A stretch of 64,000 bases of DNA from Agromyces sp. Marseille-P2726 (lineage in GTDB: Bacteria > Actinomycetota > Actinomycetes > Actinomycetales > Microbacteriaceae), in the NCBI RefSeq assembly GCF_902809835.1, contig NZ_CADDWM010000014.1, positions 1-64,000 on the forward strand, written 5' to 3'. The notes beneath the pieces were generated by a model. The model did no database searches, had not been told where the DNA came from, and worked only from the letters and a program-made list of their open reading frames with translations. The translations under genes and the position numbers were made by a program. Positions 40,438 to 47,868 of the stretch are shown in pieces; position 1 is the first letter of the stretch; each line of letters starts with the position of its first letter.

Positions 40438-40695
40438 TGGTCGAGGAGCGCCGGCGAAGCCGCCTGCTGGTGATCGAGTAGCGCCGGCGAAGCCGCCTGC
40501 TGGTGATCGAGTAGCGCCGGCGAAGCCGCCTGCTGGTGATCGAGTAGCGCCGGCGAAGCCATCTTCTGGTGATCGAGTAGCGCCGGCGAAGCCGTTTTCT
40601 GGTGATCGAGTAGCGCCGGCGAAGCCGACGCGTATCGAGATCCGCCGACCCGATCTCGCTACGCGCTCGCCTGCGGCGAGCGCTACTCGATCACC
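40438..40695. repeat. REP-like array of 33-bp units ending in an inverted pair
   Basis: After a GGTGGTCGAGGAGCGCC start, units of 33 bp beginning CTGGTGATCGAGTAGCGCCG repeat at 40467, 40500, 40533, 40566 and 40599 without spacers. The array then reads GACGCGTATCGAGATCC and returns in inverted orientation (GCGAGCGCTACTCGATCACC) to 40695. It lies between the small gene (+) and paaR (-), which converge. Confidence 0.95.
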
Positions 40696-40706
40696 GGATC
40701 ACGGCC

Positions 40707-41336
40707 TCAGCGGAGCAGTTCCTCGACGCGGTTCGACGTCGGCATGCGCACCCCGTCGAGCGCGACGGCGATCACGTCGTCGGCGATGCGGTCGGCGTCC
40801 TCCTTGCCGCCGGGCCGATACCACTCGACGATCGAGTTGATCATGCCGAACGCCAGGCGTGCGACGACGCTCGCGTCGATGTCGCTGCGCAGCGACCCCT
40901 CGAGCTGGGCCTCCGAGACGAGCGACGTCACCTGCTTGTCGAACGCACGCCGGCGGGCGAGGGCCCGGCGCTCGACCTCGGTGTTGCCGCGCACCCGCAG
41001 CAACAGGGTCACGTAGGCGAGCTTGTCGACGAGCACGTGCACCGCGGCGCGCAGCACGTGGTCGATCCGGTCGGCCGCACGACCGCGAGTGGCCGCGGGC
41101 TCCTCGAGCACGCCTTCGAGCGCACCGAGCGCTTCGTCGAGCGCGCGCTCGAGGATCTCGTCCTTCGACGCGAAGTGGTGGTAGATCGCCGACTTCGAGA
41201 GTCCGAGTCGGTCGGCGAGCACACCCATCGACGTGGCGTCGTAGCCGTACTGGTTGAACGCGGCGACGGCGACGTCGAGGATGCCCTGCTGGTCGTAGCC
41301 GGGCCGGCCGCGGCGGAGTGCTCCGTTCTCAGACAT
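40707..41336 (-). CDS. paaR: TetR-family regulator, probable PaaR
   Basis: A 209-residue TetR-type repressor. The helix-turn-helix reads ILDVAVAAFNQYGYDATSMG, then LGLSKSAIYHHFASKDEILE, followed by an all-helical ligand domain. In related actinobacteria, TetR proteins beside paa genes repress them until phenylacetyl-CoA binds. The location next to paaK and three related palindromes at paa and liv promoters support this role, but binding is not shown. ATG 41336 is chosen because the domain starts after it and GAGGGCG precedes it. Confidence 0.8.
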   Translation of the reverse strand: MSENGALRRGRPGYDQQGILDVAVAAFNQYGYDATSMGVLADRLGLSKSAIYHHFASKDEILERALDEALGALEGVLEEPAATRGRAADRIDHVLRAAVHVLVDKLAYVTLLLRVRGNTEVERRALARRRAFDKQVTSLVSEAQLEGSLRSDIDASVVARLAFGMINSIVEWYRPGGKEDADRIADDVIAVALDGVRMPTSNRVEELLR

Positions 41337-41372
41337 CGCCCTCAGTCTCGCACTCGTGTCGCCGTGGCGGCC

Positions 41373-41437
41373 GCTGCGCCACTTCCGTGCGCTCCGCGCC
41401 ATCCGGAATGGCGCAGCGGGGGTCGAACTGGCGCAGC
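41373..41437. repeat. Intergenic palindrome, family C, copy 2
   Basis: GCTGCGCCACTTCCG (41373-41387) pairs with CGGAATGGCGCAGC (to 41417). A further half-arm, AACTGGCGCAGC, follows to about 41437. It is related to the hairpin at 20020-20062. It lies between paaR and the end of paaK. Confidence 0.75.
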
Positions 41438-41468
41438 GCCGACGCAGACCCGGTCGCGCGGCATCCGC

Positions 41469-42806
41469 TCAACCGTTCCGCAGGTCGTAGACCCGCTTGT
41501 ACTTGCCCTCGCTGCGGGGGAGTGTGCCCGGCTCGACGAGCTGCACGGCGACCGTCGACCCGACGAACTGCTTGATGCGCTCGGCGAGCACCACCGTGGC
41601 GGCCTCGCAGGTCTCGACCGACAGGTCGGGGTGGCGCTCGATGCGCACGGTCATCTCGTCCATGGTGCCCCTGCGGGTCAGCTCGAGGATGAAGTGCGGC
41701 GTGAGCTGCTCGATGCCGAGCACGAGCTCCTCGATCTGCGTTGGGAAGAGGTTGACGCCGCGCAGGATGATCATGTCGTCGTTGCGCCCGGTGATCTTCT
41801 CGATGCGGCGCATCGAGGGCCGAGCGGTGCCGGGCAGCAGCCGCGTCAGGTCGCGGGTGCGGTAGCGGATGACGGGGAACGCCTCCTTCGTGAGCGACGT
41901 GAACACCAGCTCGCCCATCGTGCCGTCGGGAACCCGCTGCAGGGTGTCGCCGTCGACGATCTCGGGGAGGAAGTGGTCCTCCCAGATGTGCGGCCCGTCC
42001 TTCGTCTCGATGCACTCGTTGCCCACGCCGGGGCCCATCACCTCGCTCAGGCCGTAGATGTCGAGGGCGTCGATGCCCAGTCGCTGCTGGAGTTCGCGGC
42101 GAAGCTCGTTGGTCCACGGCTCGGCACCGAGCACGCCGACCTTGAGGCTCGTGGAGTGGGGGTGGATGCCGGCGCTCACCATCGCGTCGGCGATCGTGAG
42201 CAGGTAGCTCGGCGTGCACAGGATCGCGTCGGGCTCGAAGTCGCGGATCAGTTGCACTTGCCGCGCGGTCTGCCCGCCCGACATCGGGATGACGGTCGCG
42301 CCCAGCTTCTCGATGCCGCCGTGGGCGCCGAGCCCGCCCGTGAAGAGGCCGTACCCGTACGCGTTGTGCACCTTCATGCCGGGTCGGATGCCGCTGGCGC
42401 GCAGCGACCGGGCGATGAGCGTCGCCCAGTGGTCGAGGTCGCCCTTCGTGTACCCGACGACCGTCGGCCGCCCCGTCGTGCCGCTCGACGCGTGGATTCG
42501 CGCGACGCGCTGCATCGGCACGGCGAACATGCCGAACGGGTAGGTCTGGCGCAGGTCCTCCTTGGTCGTGAACGGCAGCTTCGCGACGTCGTCGAGGCTC
42601 CGGATGTCGCTGGGGTGCACGCCCGCGTCGTCGAACTTGCGCGTGTACAGCGGAACGTTCTCGTATGCGTGGCGCACGGTGTGCTGGAGGCGTTCGAGCT
42701 GGAGCGCCTCGAGCTCGGCGCGGGACATCCGCTCCTCGGGGTCGAGTTCCTCGCGTGCGGGCGGGCGGAGGCCCGAGACGGTGCTGGCTGCGGTCGTCGT
42801 CGACAC
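41469..42806 (-). CDS. paaK: Phenylacetate-CoA ligase
   Basis: A 445-residue AMP-forming ligase that activates phenylacetate to phenylacetyl-CoA, the pathway's first step and the source of the PaaR effector. It has the nucleotide-binding motif HASSGTTGRPTVVGYT near 109-124, and the PaaK-type YGLSEVMGPGVGNECIETKD near 253-272. RYRTRDLTRLLPG and GRNDDMIILRGVNLFPTQIE follow, with the end LPRSEGKYKRVYDLRNG carrying the conserved Lys. It lies 62 bp downstream of paaI on the same strand, so paaI-paaK form an operon divergent from paaABCDE. Confidence 0.96.
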   Translation of the reverse strand: MSTTTAASTVSGLRPPAREELDPEERMSRAELEALQLERLQHTVRHAYENVPLYTRKFDDAGVHPSDIRSLDDVAKLPFTTKEDLRQTYPFGMFAVPMQRVARIHASSGTTGRPTVVGYTKGDLDHWATLIARSLRASGIRPGMKVHNAYGYGLFTGGLGAHGGIEKLGATVIPMSGGQTARQVQLIRDFEPDAILCTPSYLLTIADAMVSAGIHPHSTSLKVGVLGAEPWTNELRRELQQRLGIDALDIYGLSEVMGPGVGNECIETKDGPHIWEDHFLPEIVDGDTLQRVPDGTMGELVFTSLTKEAFPVIRYRTRDLTRLLPGTARPSMRRIEKITGRNDDMIILRGVNLFPTQIEELVLGIEQLTPHFILELTRRGTMDEMTVRIERHPDLSVETCEAATVVLAERIKQFVGSTVAVQLVEPGTLPRSEGKYKRVYDLRNG

Positions 42807-42868
42807 GGTGTGCTCCGAGAGGTCGTGGTCTGGTGGTCTGGGGTTGGAGGCGGCGCGGGGGTGCGCGG

Positions 42869-43348
42869 CTAGGCGATGGGCGCCGTGAAGGGTCGGTTCG
42901 TGGAGATCGAGCGGCCGCGGAACTCGGCGACCGTGTCGCCATGGTCATCGACGACGGTCACATCGTAGAGGCCGGTGCGACCCGACCTCGCGCGGCGCAC
43001 GGCCGTCGCCGTCAGGGTCTGACCCGCCACGGTCGACTTCAGGAAGGTGATGTCGGCGCCGGCCGCCACGGTGACGTTGTCGTCTTCGTTGCACGCGATT
43101 GCGAACGCGGTGTCGGCGAGCGTGAAGACGAGGCCGCCATGCGTGATGTGGAAGCCGTTCGTCATGTCGTCGCGCACCCGCATCGAGACGACCGCGTGAC
43201 CTGGATCATCGCGTTCGACGACCATGCCCAGCGCCGCCGACGCCAGGTCGCGGTCCATCATGGCGCGGTTGATGCGGTGGGCCTCGACGTCGGCGGCGAC
43301 CTCGTCGGTCGCGGCATCCGTCGTGGCATCCGTCGCGGCATCCGTCAT
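42869..43348 (-). CDS. paaI: Phenylacetic acid degradation thioesterase
   Basis: A 159-residue hotdog-fold acyl-CoA thioesterase that releases CoA from dead-end ring-hydroxylated thioesters. It has the core HITHGGLVFTLADTAFAIAC (catalytic Asp in the helix) and VAAGADITFLKSTVAGQTLT. The start is placed at ATG 43348, which has GAGGAGC upstream; an upstream ATG at 43396 would put the promoter inside the gene. The N-terminal residues TDAATDATTDAATDEV come from a 12-bp tandem repeat. A TATAGT -10 box (43398-43403) and the PaaR-type palindrome lie immediately upstream. Confidence 0.92.
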   Translation of the reverse strand: MTDAATDATTDAATDEVAADVEAHRINRAMMDRDLASAALGMVVERDDPGHAVVSMRVRDDMTNGFHITHGGLVFTLADTAFAIACNEDDNVTVAAGADITFLKSTVAGQTLTATAVRRARSGRTGLYDVTVVDDHGDTVAEFRGRSISTNRPFTAPIA

Positions 43349-43404
43349 CTGAAGCTCCTCATCGAGTCCGCGCGCCGTTGCTGCGACGCTCAACATGACT
43401 ATAT

Positions 43405-43426
43405 ACTAACTGAACGATCGGTTAGT
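43405..43426. promoter_or_regulatory. PaaR-type operator between paaI and paaA
   Basis: A 22-bp palindrome, ACTAAC-N10-GTTAGT, with core CTGAACGATCGGTTAG. It overlaps a TATACT box (43402-43407) for paaA and abuts a TATAGT box for paaI on the other strand, so one repressor could close both promoters. From memory it closely fits the palindrome described for C. glutamicum PaaR (half-sites ACTNACCG and CGGTNAGT). Confidence 0.78.
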
Positions 43427-43485
43427 AATGTCGGATGCCGCTGCACATCGGCGTCCGCATTCCCGCGAGAAACCAGGAGTCGACG

Positions 43486-44469
43486 ATGACCTCTCCCGCA
43501 GACCTCGGCGTGGTCGAGAACGAAGCAGCGCAGGCGCTCTTCGACGACCTCATCGCGAAGGACTCGCGCATCGAGCCGCGCGACTGGATGCCCGACGCGT
43601 ATCGCAAGACGCTGATCCGGCAGATCAGCCAGCACGCCCACTCCGAGATCATCGGCATGCAGCCCGAGTCGAACTGGATCACGCGTGCGCCGAGCCTGAA
43701 GCGCAAGGCGATCCTCATGGCGAAGGTACAAGACGAGGCGGGTCACGGACTCTACCTCTACTCGGCCGCCCAGACGCTCGGCATCTCGCGCGAGGAGATG
43801 ATGCAGCAGCTCATCGACGGCAGGGCGCGCTACTCGTCGATCTTCAACTACCCGACGCCCACCTGGGCCGACATGGGTGCGATCGGCTGGCTCGTCGACG
43901 GCGCCGCCATCTGCAATCAGGTTCCGCTGTGCCGAGCCTCGTACGGGCCGTACGGTCGGGCCATGGTGCGCATCTGCAAGGAGGAGTCGTTCCACCAGCG
44001 GCAGGGCTTCGAGATCCTGCTCGAACTCATGCAGGGGAACGAGGCGCAGCGCGAGATGGCGCAGGATGCCGTGAACCGCTGGTACTGGCCGGCGCTCATG
44101 ATGTTCGGCCCACCCGACGACGAGTCGCCGAACTCGGCGCAGTCGATGGCGTGGAACATCAAGCGCTTCTCGAACGACGACCTGCGCCAGCGCTTCGTCG
44201 GCATGCTCGTTCCCCAGGCCGAGGTGCTCGGCGTGACCCTGCCCGACCCGAACCTGAAGTGGAACGAGGCCGAGCAGCGCTACGACATGAGCGAGATCGA
44301 CTGGAACGAGTTCCACGAGGTGCTCTCCGGGCGGGGCCCCGCGAACGCGGAGCGCATGCGTCGCCGCCGCGAGGCGCACGAGGAGGGTGCCTGGGTGCGC
44401 GAGGCCGCCGCCGAGTACGCCCGCAAGCAGGCCGAACGCGAGCTCGCGGCATCCGGGGCGGTGGCGTGA
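43486..44469 (+). CDS. paaA: 1,2-phenylacetyl-CoA epoxidase, catalytic subunit
   Basis: A 327-residue di-iron oxygenase subunit that epoxidises the ring of phenylacetyl-CoA. Iron ligands are visible in [17 protein letters not shown] near 81-97 and in [19 protein letters not shown] near 164-182, and the first Glu ligand near [13 protein letters not shown]. Length is typical. ATG 43486 has AGGAGTCG upstream. The stop forms TGATG with a start codon that probably once belonged to paaB and is now cut off by a repeat element. Confidence 0.96.
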   Translation: MTSPADLGVVENEAAQALFDDLIAKDSRIEPRDWMPDAYRKTLIRQISQHAHSEIIGMQPESNWITRAPSLKRKAILMAKVQDEAGHGLYLYSAAQTLGISREEMMQQLIDGRARYSSIFNYPTPTWADMGAIGWLVDGAAICNQVPLCRASYGPYGRAMVRICKEESFHQRQGFEILLELMQGNEAQREMAQDAVNRWYWPALMMFGPPDDESPNSAQSMAWNIKRFSNDDLRQRFVGMLVPQAEVLGVTLPDPNLKWNEAEQRYDMSEIDWNEFHEVLSGRGPANAERMRRRREAHEEGAWVREAAAEYARKQAERELAASGAVA

Positions 44470-44540
44470 TGAGCACGTTCGGTCGTCGAGTCGCGCCGCC
44501 GAAGGCGACGCGGATCGAGACGCAGGGAGGCAACCGATGA
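44469..44540 (+). CDS. 23-residue leader peptide created by a REP-like insertion
   Basis: ATG 44469 overlaps the paaA stop (TGATG). The short frame reads [20 protein letters not shown] then GNR, and stops at TGA 44538-44540, which overlaps the real paaB ATG (ATGA). The peptide is the translation of the element plus flanks, and its first residues MST repeat the start of PaaB. It probably has no function of its own but keeps translational coupling from paaA to paaB. Confidence 0.55.
   Translation: MSTFGRRVAPPKATRIETQGGNR
44478..44523. repeat. Single REP-like arm between paaA and paaB
   Basis: GGTCGTCGAGTCGCGCCGCC through GACGCGGATCGAGACGCAG is one arm of the family. It is flanked by a 9-bp direct repeat, GATGAGCAC, at 44468-44476 and 44536-44544, which resembles a target-site duplication. 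Confidence 0.8.
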
Positions 44541-44842
44541 GCACCCCCGGAGAGACCGGCACCGAGGCGTGGCCGCTGTGGGAGGTCTTCGTGCGCGCCA
44601 ACCGCGGCCTCAGCCACGTGCACGTCGGCTCGCTGCACGCGCCCGACCCCGACATGGCGGTGCGGAACGCCCGCGATCTCTACACCCGGCGGGGTGAAGG
44701 CGTCTCGATCTGGGTGGTGCCCGCCGACGCCATCACCACGAGCGACCCCGACGCGAAGGGGGCGTTCTTCGAGAGCCCGGCCGGCAAGAACTACCGCCAC
44801 GCGGTGTACTACACGAAGTCCGAGGGGGTGAAGCACCTGTGA
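44537..44842 (+). CDS. paaB: Phenylacetyl-CoA epoxidase subunit B
   Basis: A 101-residue structural subunit of the PaaABCE epoxidase. It has the family core WPLWEVFVRANRGLSHVHVG (about 12-31), HAPDPDMAVRNARDLYTRRG, IWVVPADAI and the end GKNYRHAVYYTKSEGVKHL. ATG 44537 has GGGAGG upstream and overlaps the stop of the repeat-derived leader peptide. The stop overlaps the GTG of paaC by four bases. Confidence 0.95.
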   Translation: MSTPGETGTEAWPLWEVFVRANRGLSHVHVGSLHAPDPDMAVRNARDLYTRRGEGVSIWVVPADAITTSDPDAKGAFFESPAGKNYRHAVYYTKSEGVKHL

Positions 44843-45810
44843 CCGACGACCGTTCGTCGCGTCGCGCCGCCGATGGGTCGTCGAGTCGCGCCGCCGTCGG
44901 CGACGCGTATCGAGACGCCGACGCGGATCTCGATACGCGTCCGGCTGCGCCGGTCGCCACTCGATCACCCGACGAGCACGGCGACGTCACCGTCGACCGG
45001 GTCGCGCTCGCCGAGGAGCTCGCCGGAGCCGGCATCACGAGCGCCGGGCATCAGGCGACGTCGGATGCCGCGGAGTACGCCATGCGGCTCGGCGACGACG
45101 CTCTCGTGCTCGCCCAGTGGCTCGGCATGTGGATCTCGCGAGCGCCCGAGCTCGAAGAGGACGTCGCGCTGGGCAACATCGCGCTCGACCTCATCGGACA
45201 CGCGCGTTCGCTCCTGCATTACGCGGGCACCGCCACGGGTCGCTCCGAAGACGACCTCGCCTATTGGCGCGACGAGCCCGAGTGGCGCAACGCGTGGCTC
45301 TTCGAGCAGCCGAACGGCGACTTCGCCCACACCATCGCACGACAGCTCGCGGCATCCGTGTACTGGTTCGAGCTCTACGACGCGCTCGCCCGGTCGACCG
45401 ACCCCACCCTCGCGGCCATCGCCGCCAAGTCGGTGAAGGAGGTCGACTACCACCGTGATCACGCCGTGCAGTGGGTGCTTCGGCTCGCGGGCGGCACCGA
45501 CGAATCGCGTCGCCGCATGATCCTCGCCATCACCGACACCTGGCCGTACGTCGACGAGCTGTTCGTCGACGACGAGCTCGTCGAGCGACTCGCCGCCGAG
45601 GGGGTCGCGGTGCTTCCGTCGACGTTGCGCCCGGCGTTCGAGGCCGCCATCGATGCCGTGTTCGCCGAGGCGGAACTCGAGCGGCCCACCGGTCGCACGG
45701 CGTTCATCGCGTCCGGCGGCGGACGCCAGGGCAGGCACACCGAGCACCTCGGCCCGCTCCTCGCGGAGATGCAGGTGCTCGCCCGGCAGCATCCGGGGGC
45801 GTCATGGTGA
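44839..45810 (+). CDS. paaC: Phenylacetyl-CoA epoxidase subunit C with REP-derived N-terminus
   Basis: A 323-residue subunit that forms the stable AC core of the epoxidase. It has the PaaC features GDDALVLAQWLGMWISRAPE near 85-104, then LEEDVALGNIALDLIGHARS, KEVDYHRDHAVQWVLRLAGG and FVDDELVERLAAEG. Typical PaaC is about 250-275 residues; residues 4-46 here (DDRSSRRAADGSSSRAA...) are translated from a palindromic element. GTG 44839 overlaps the paaB stop, so the extension should be made. The next gene overlaps the 3' end. Confidence 0.93.
   Translation: MTDDRSSRRAADGSSSRAAVGDAYRDADADLDTRPAAPVATRSPDEHGDVTVDRVALAEELAGAGITSAGHQATSDAAEYAMRLGDDALVLAQWLGMWISRAPELEEDVALGNIALDLIGHARSLLHYAGTATGRSEDDLAYWRDEPEWRNAWLFEQPNGDFAHTIARQLAASVYWFELYDALARSTDPTLAAIAAKSVKEVDYHRDHAVQWVLRLAGGTDESRRRMILAITDTWPYVDELFVDDELVERLAAEGVAVLPSTLRPAFEAAIDAVFAEAELERPTGRTAFIASGGGRQGRHTEHLGPLLAEMQVLARQHPGASW
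44853..44970. repeat. REP-like inverted pair at the 5' end of paaC
   Basis: A half copy (TTCGTCGCGTCGCGCCGCCG) precedes a full pair: GGTCGTCGAGTCGCGCCGCC ... GACGCGTATCGAGACG, then GATCTCGATACGCGTCC ... GCCACTCGATCACCC. The arm's usual TAG is changed to TCG in the forward copies, removing a stop. The paaC frame stays open throughout. Confidence 0.92.
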
Positions 45811-46529
45811 CCGCGGTAGGTCGAGCAGCGCCCGACGGTCGTCGAGTAGCGCCGCCCGACGGTCGTCGAGTAGCGCAGCCCGACGGTCGTCGAGTAGCGC
45901 CGCCGCAGGCGACGCGTATCGAGACGCAGACGCACGTCGAGACGCAGACGCACGTCGAGACGCAGACGCAGCCGCGCATCGAGACGCAGCCGCCCGCTCC
46001 CCGACCACCCGAGCACGTCGCGCGGCCCGTGCCCACCGACCCGGCGGCCCGCCGCGCGTGGGAGGTCGCGGCGACCGTGACCGACCCCGAGATCCCGGTG
46101 CTGACGATCGAGGATCTCGGCGTGCTGCGCTCGGTCGAGGTCGACGACGACGGTGCCGTGCATGTGCAGCTGACTCCCACGTACAGCGGATGCCCCGCCC
46201 TCGACGCCATGCGCGACGACGTGACGATCGCACTCACGCATGCCGGCTACGCCGACGTCGACGTGTCGCTCGTGCTCGCCCCAGCGTGGACCACCGACTG
46301 GATGAGCGACGAGGGCAAGCAGAAGCTGCGCGAGTACGGCATCCAGGCCCCGTCGGGCCACGCGCCCGCGCGAAGCTCGGGCCCGGTGCGGGTGCAGCTG
46401 GCCGTGAAGTGCCCCCGCTGCGACTCGCTGAACACGCGCGAGCTGGCCCGCTTCGGCTCGACGTCGTGCAAGGCACTCTACGAGTGCCGCGACTGCCTCG
46501 AGCCGTTCGACTACTTCAAGGTGCTGTGA
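45804..46529 (+). CDS. paaD: PaaD iron-sulfur carrier/assembly protein with REP-derived N-terminus
   Basis: A 241-residue product; PaaD is usually about 160-170. Residues 78-180 are a MIP18/DUF59-type domain (VTDPEIPVLTIEDLGVLRSV; PTYSGCPALDAMRDDV), thought to help insert the iron-sulfur cluster of the epoxidase system. The C-terminus has four Zn-type cysteines (KCPRCDS and SCKALYECRDCLEPF). Residues 5-66 come from a repeat: three PDGRRVAP-type octamers and several ETQTHV hexamers. ATG 45804 or GTG 45807 overlaps paaC. The stop overlaps paaE. Confidence 0.92.
   Translation: MVTAVGRAAPDGRRVAPPDGRRVAQPDGRRVAPPQATRIETQTHVETQTHVETQTQPRIETQPPAPRPPEHVARPVPTDPAARRAWEVAATVTDPEIPVLTIEDLGVLRSVEVDDDGAVHVQLTPTYSGCPALDAMRDDVTIALTHAGYADVDVSLVLAPAWTTDWMSDEGKQKLREYGIQAPSGHAPARSSGPVRVQLAVKCPRCDSLNTRELARFGSTSCKALYECRDCLEPFDYFKVL
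45815..45990. repeat. REP-like and simple repeats at the 5' end of paaD
   Basis: After GGTCGAGCAGCGCCC, 24-bp units (CCGACGGTCGTCGAGTAGCG-type) repeat about three times, then GACGCGTATCGAGACG leads into 18-bp units (GAGACGCAGACGCACGTC) that degenerate to 45990. Both periods are multiples of three, and TAG is kept out of frame, so paaD stays open. Confidence 0.92.
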
Positions 46530-47755
46530 TGGCGGCGCGCAACCTGGGGTCGATCACGAACCGGCCCGCCGACGCGAGCTCTGGTACATCGACGGATGCC
46601 GCGGTCGCCCAGGCGTTCCTGGCATCGACGGTCGGCGGCGAGTCGCTCTCCACGAAGGACGCGCCGAGGCGGCGGCGCGCGCGGTTCCACCGGCTCGAGG
46701 TCGCCGAGGTGCGGCCGCTCACGGCCGATGCGGTCGAGGTGACGTTCGCGGTTCCCGAGGAACTCGCCGACGAGTACACGTACCTGCCCGGCCAGTACGT
46801 CGCGCTGCGCACCGAGCTCGAGGGCCACGAGCGCCGCCGCAGCTACTCGATCTGCCGTCCGCCCGAGCGAGGCAGCATCTCGGTCGCGATCAAGCGCGAT
46901 CTCGGCGGCATCTTCTCGACGTGGGCCAACTCCGAGCTCAGGGCGGGTGACACGCTCGACGTCATGAGCCCGCAGGGCACGTTCACGTCGACGCTCGACG
47001 CGCTCGACGGCAAGCACATCGTCGGCATCGCGGCCGGCAGCGGCATCACCCCGCTCATGGCGCTCGCGCACACGGTGCTCTCCCGGTCGGCGACCGCGGA
47101 GTTCGAGCTCGTGTACACGAACCGCTCGACGCTCGACGTCATGTTCCTCGAGGAGCTCGCCGAGCTGAAGGACCGCTACCCGTCGCGGCTCGCACTGCAC
47201 CACGTGCTCTCCCGCGAGCAGCGCACCGCGCCACTCCTCTCGGGTCGCATCGACGCCGAGAAGCTCGAGACGATGCTCGACGTGCTGATCCGCCCCGAGA
47301 CGGTCGACGAGTGGTTCCTCTGCGGACCCTTCGAGCTCGTGCAGCTCGCCCGCGACACCCTCGCCGCCAAGGGCGTGCCGGGTGATCACGTGCGGTACGA
47401 GCTGTTCACGACCGATGCCGATCGCGTCGAACCGCGGCACGGTCGCCCCGTCGAGGTGAAGCGCGGAGAGCAGACCGTCGCGATCGAGTTCACCCTCGAC
47501 GGGCAGTCGTCGGTGGTCGAGAGCCCGGTCTCGGCGAACGAGTCGATCCTCAACGCCGCGCTCCGGGTGCGTCCCGACGTCCCGTTCGCGTGCGCGGGCG
47601 GGGTGTGCGGCACCTGCCGTGCGCGGGTCGTCGAGGGCAGCGTGAACATGACCGAGAACTACGCGCTCGAACCCGACGAGCTCGAGCGCGGCTACGTGCT
47701 CACGTGCCAGTCGCACCCGAAGACCGACCGCGTCGTGGTCGACTACGACGTGTAG
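46529..47755 (+). CDS. paaE: Phenylacetyl-CoA epoxidase reductase
   Basis: A 408-residue ferredoxin-NADPH-type reductase that feeds electrons to PaaA. It has FAD motif RRSYSICRPP near 110, NAD(P) motif GIAAGSGITPLMALAH near 169-184 and FLCGPFELVQLAR. The C-terminal plant-type [2Fe-2S] ferredoxin domain has CAGGVCGTCRARV, with the last Cys in YVLTCQSHPK (about 355-393). About 45 extra residues precede the FAD domain. ATG 46529 overlaps the paaD stop. It is the last gene of the tightly overlapping paaA-E chain. Confidence 0.96.
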   Translation: MAARNLGSITNRPADASSGTSTDAAVAQAFLASTVGGESLSTKDAPRRRRARFHRLEVAEVRPLTADAVEVTFAVPEELADEYTYLPGQYVALRTELEGHERRRSYSICRPPERGSISVAIKRDLGGIFSTWANSELRAGDTLDVMSPQGTFTSTLDALDGKHIVGIAAGSGITPLMALAHTVLSRSATAEFELVYTNRSTLDVMFLEELAELKDRYPSRLALHHVLSREQRTAPLLSGRIDAEKLETMLDVLIRPETVDEWFLCGPFELVQLARDTLAAKGVPGDHVRYELFTTDADRVEPRHGRPVEVKRGEQTVAIEFTLDGQSSVVESPVSANESILNAALRVRPDVPFACAGGVCGTCRARVVEGSVNMTENYALEPDELERGYVLTCQSHPKTDRVVVDYDV

Positions 47756-47769
47756 TCATGTCCGCTCGG

Positions 47770-47845
47770 CGCCGATTGTGCCCGTTTCACCCGGTCGAGG
47801 GCGCTGCAGAGCGCTGAATCGTGTCGAAACGGGCACACTGGGCAC
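47770..47845. repeat. Intergenic palindrome, family B, copy 3
   Basis: CGCCGATTGTGCCCGTTTC faces GAAACGGGCACACTGGGCAC across about 36 nt, between paaE and paaG. It is the best-paired copy of the family. The paaG ribosome site (GAGGAGA) follows. Confidence 0.87.
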
Positions 47846-47868
47846 AAACGAAAGAGGAGAACACCCAG

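Noticed and set aside
40438-40695. CRISPR array
   Set aside because: The 33-bp units are directly adjacent with no unique spacers, end in an inverted arm, and no cas gene is present. The sequence belongs to the REP-like family found across the window.
42665-44540. Plus-strand frames antisense to paaK/paaI and a +1 frame across paaA
   Set aside because: These are shadows of paa genes. Only the last 24 codons (44469-44540) are kept, as the repeat-derived leader peptide.
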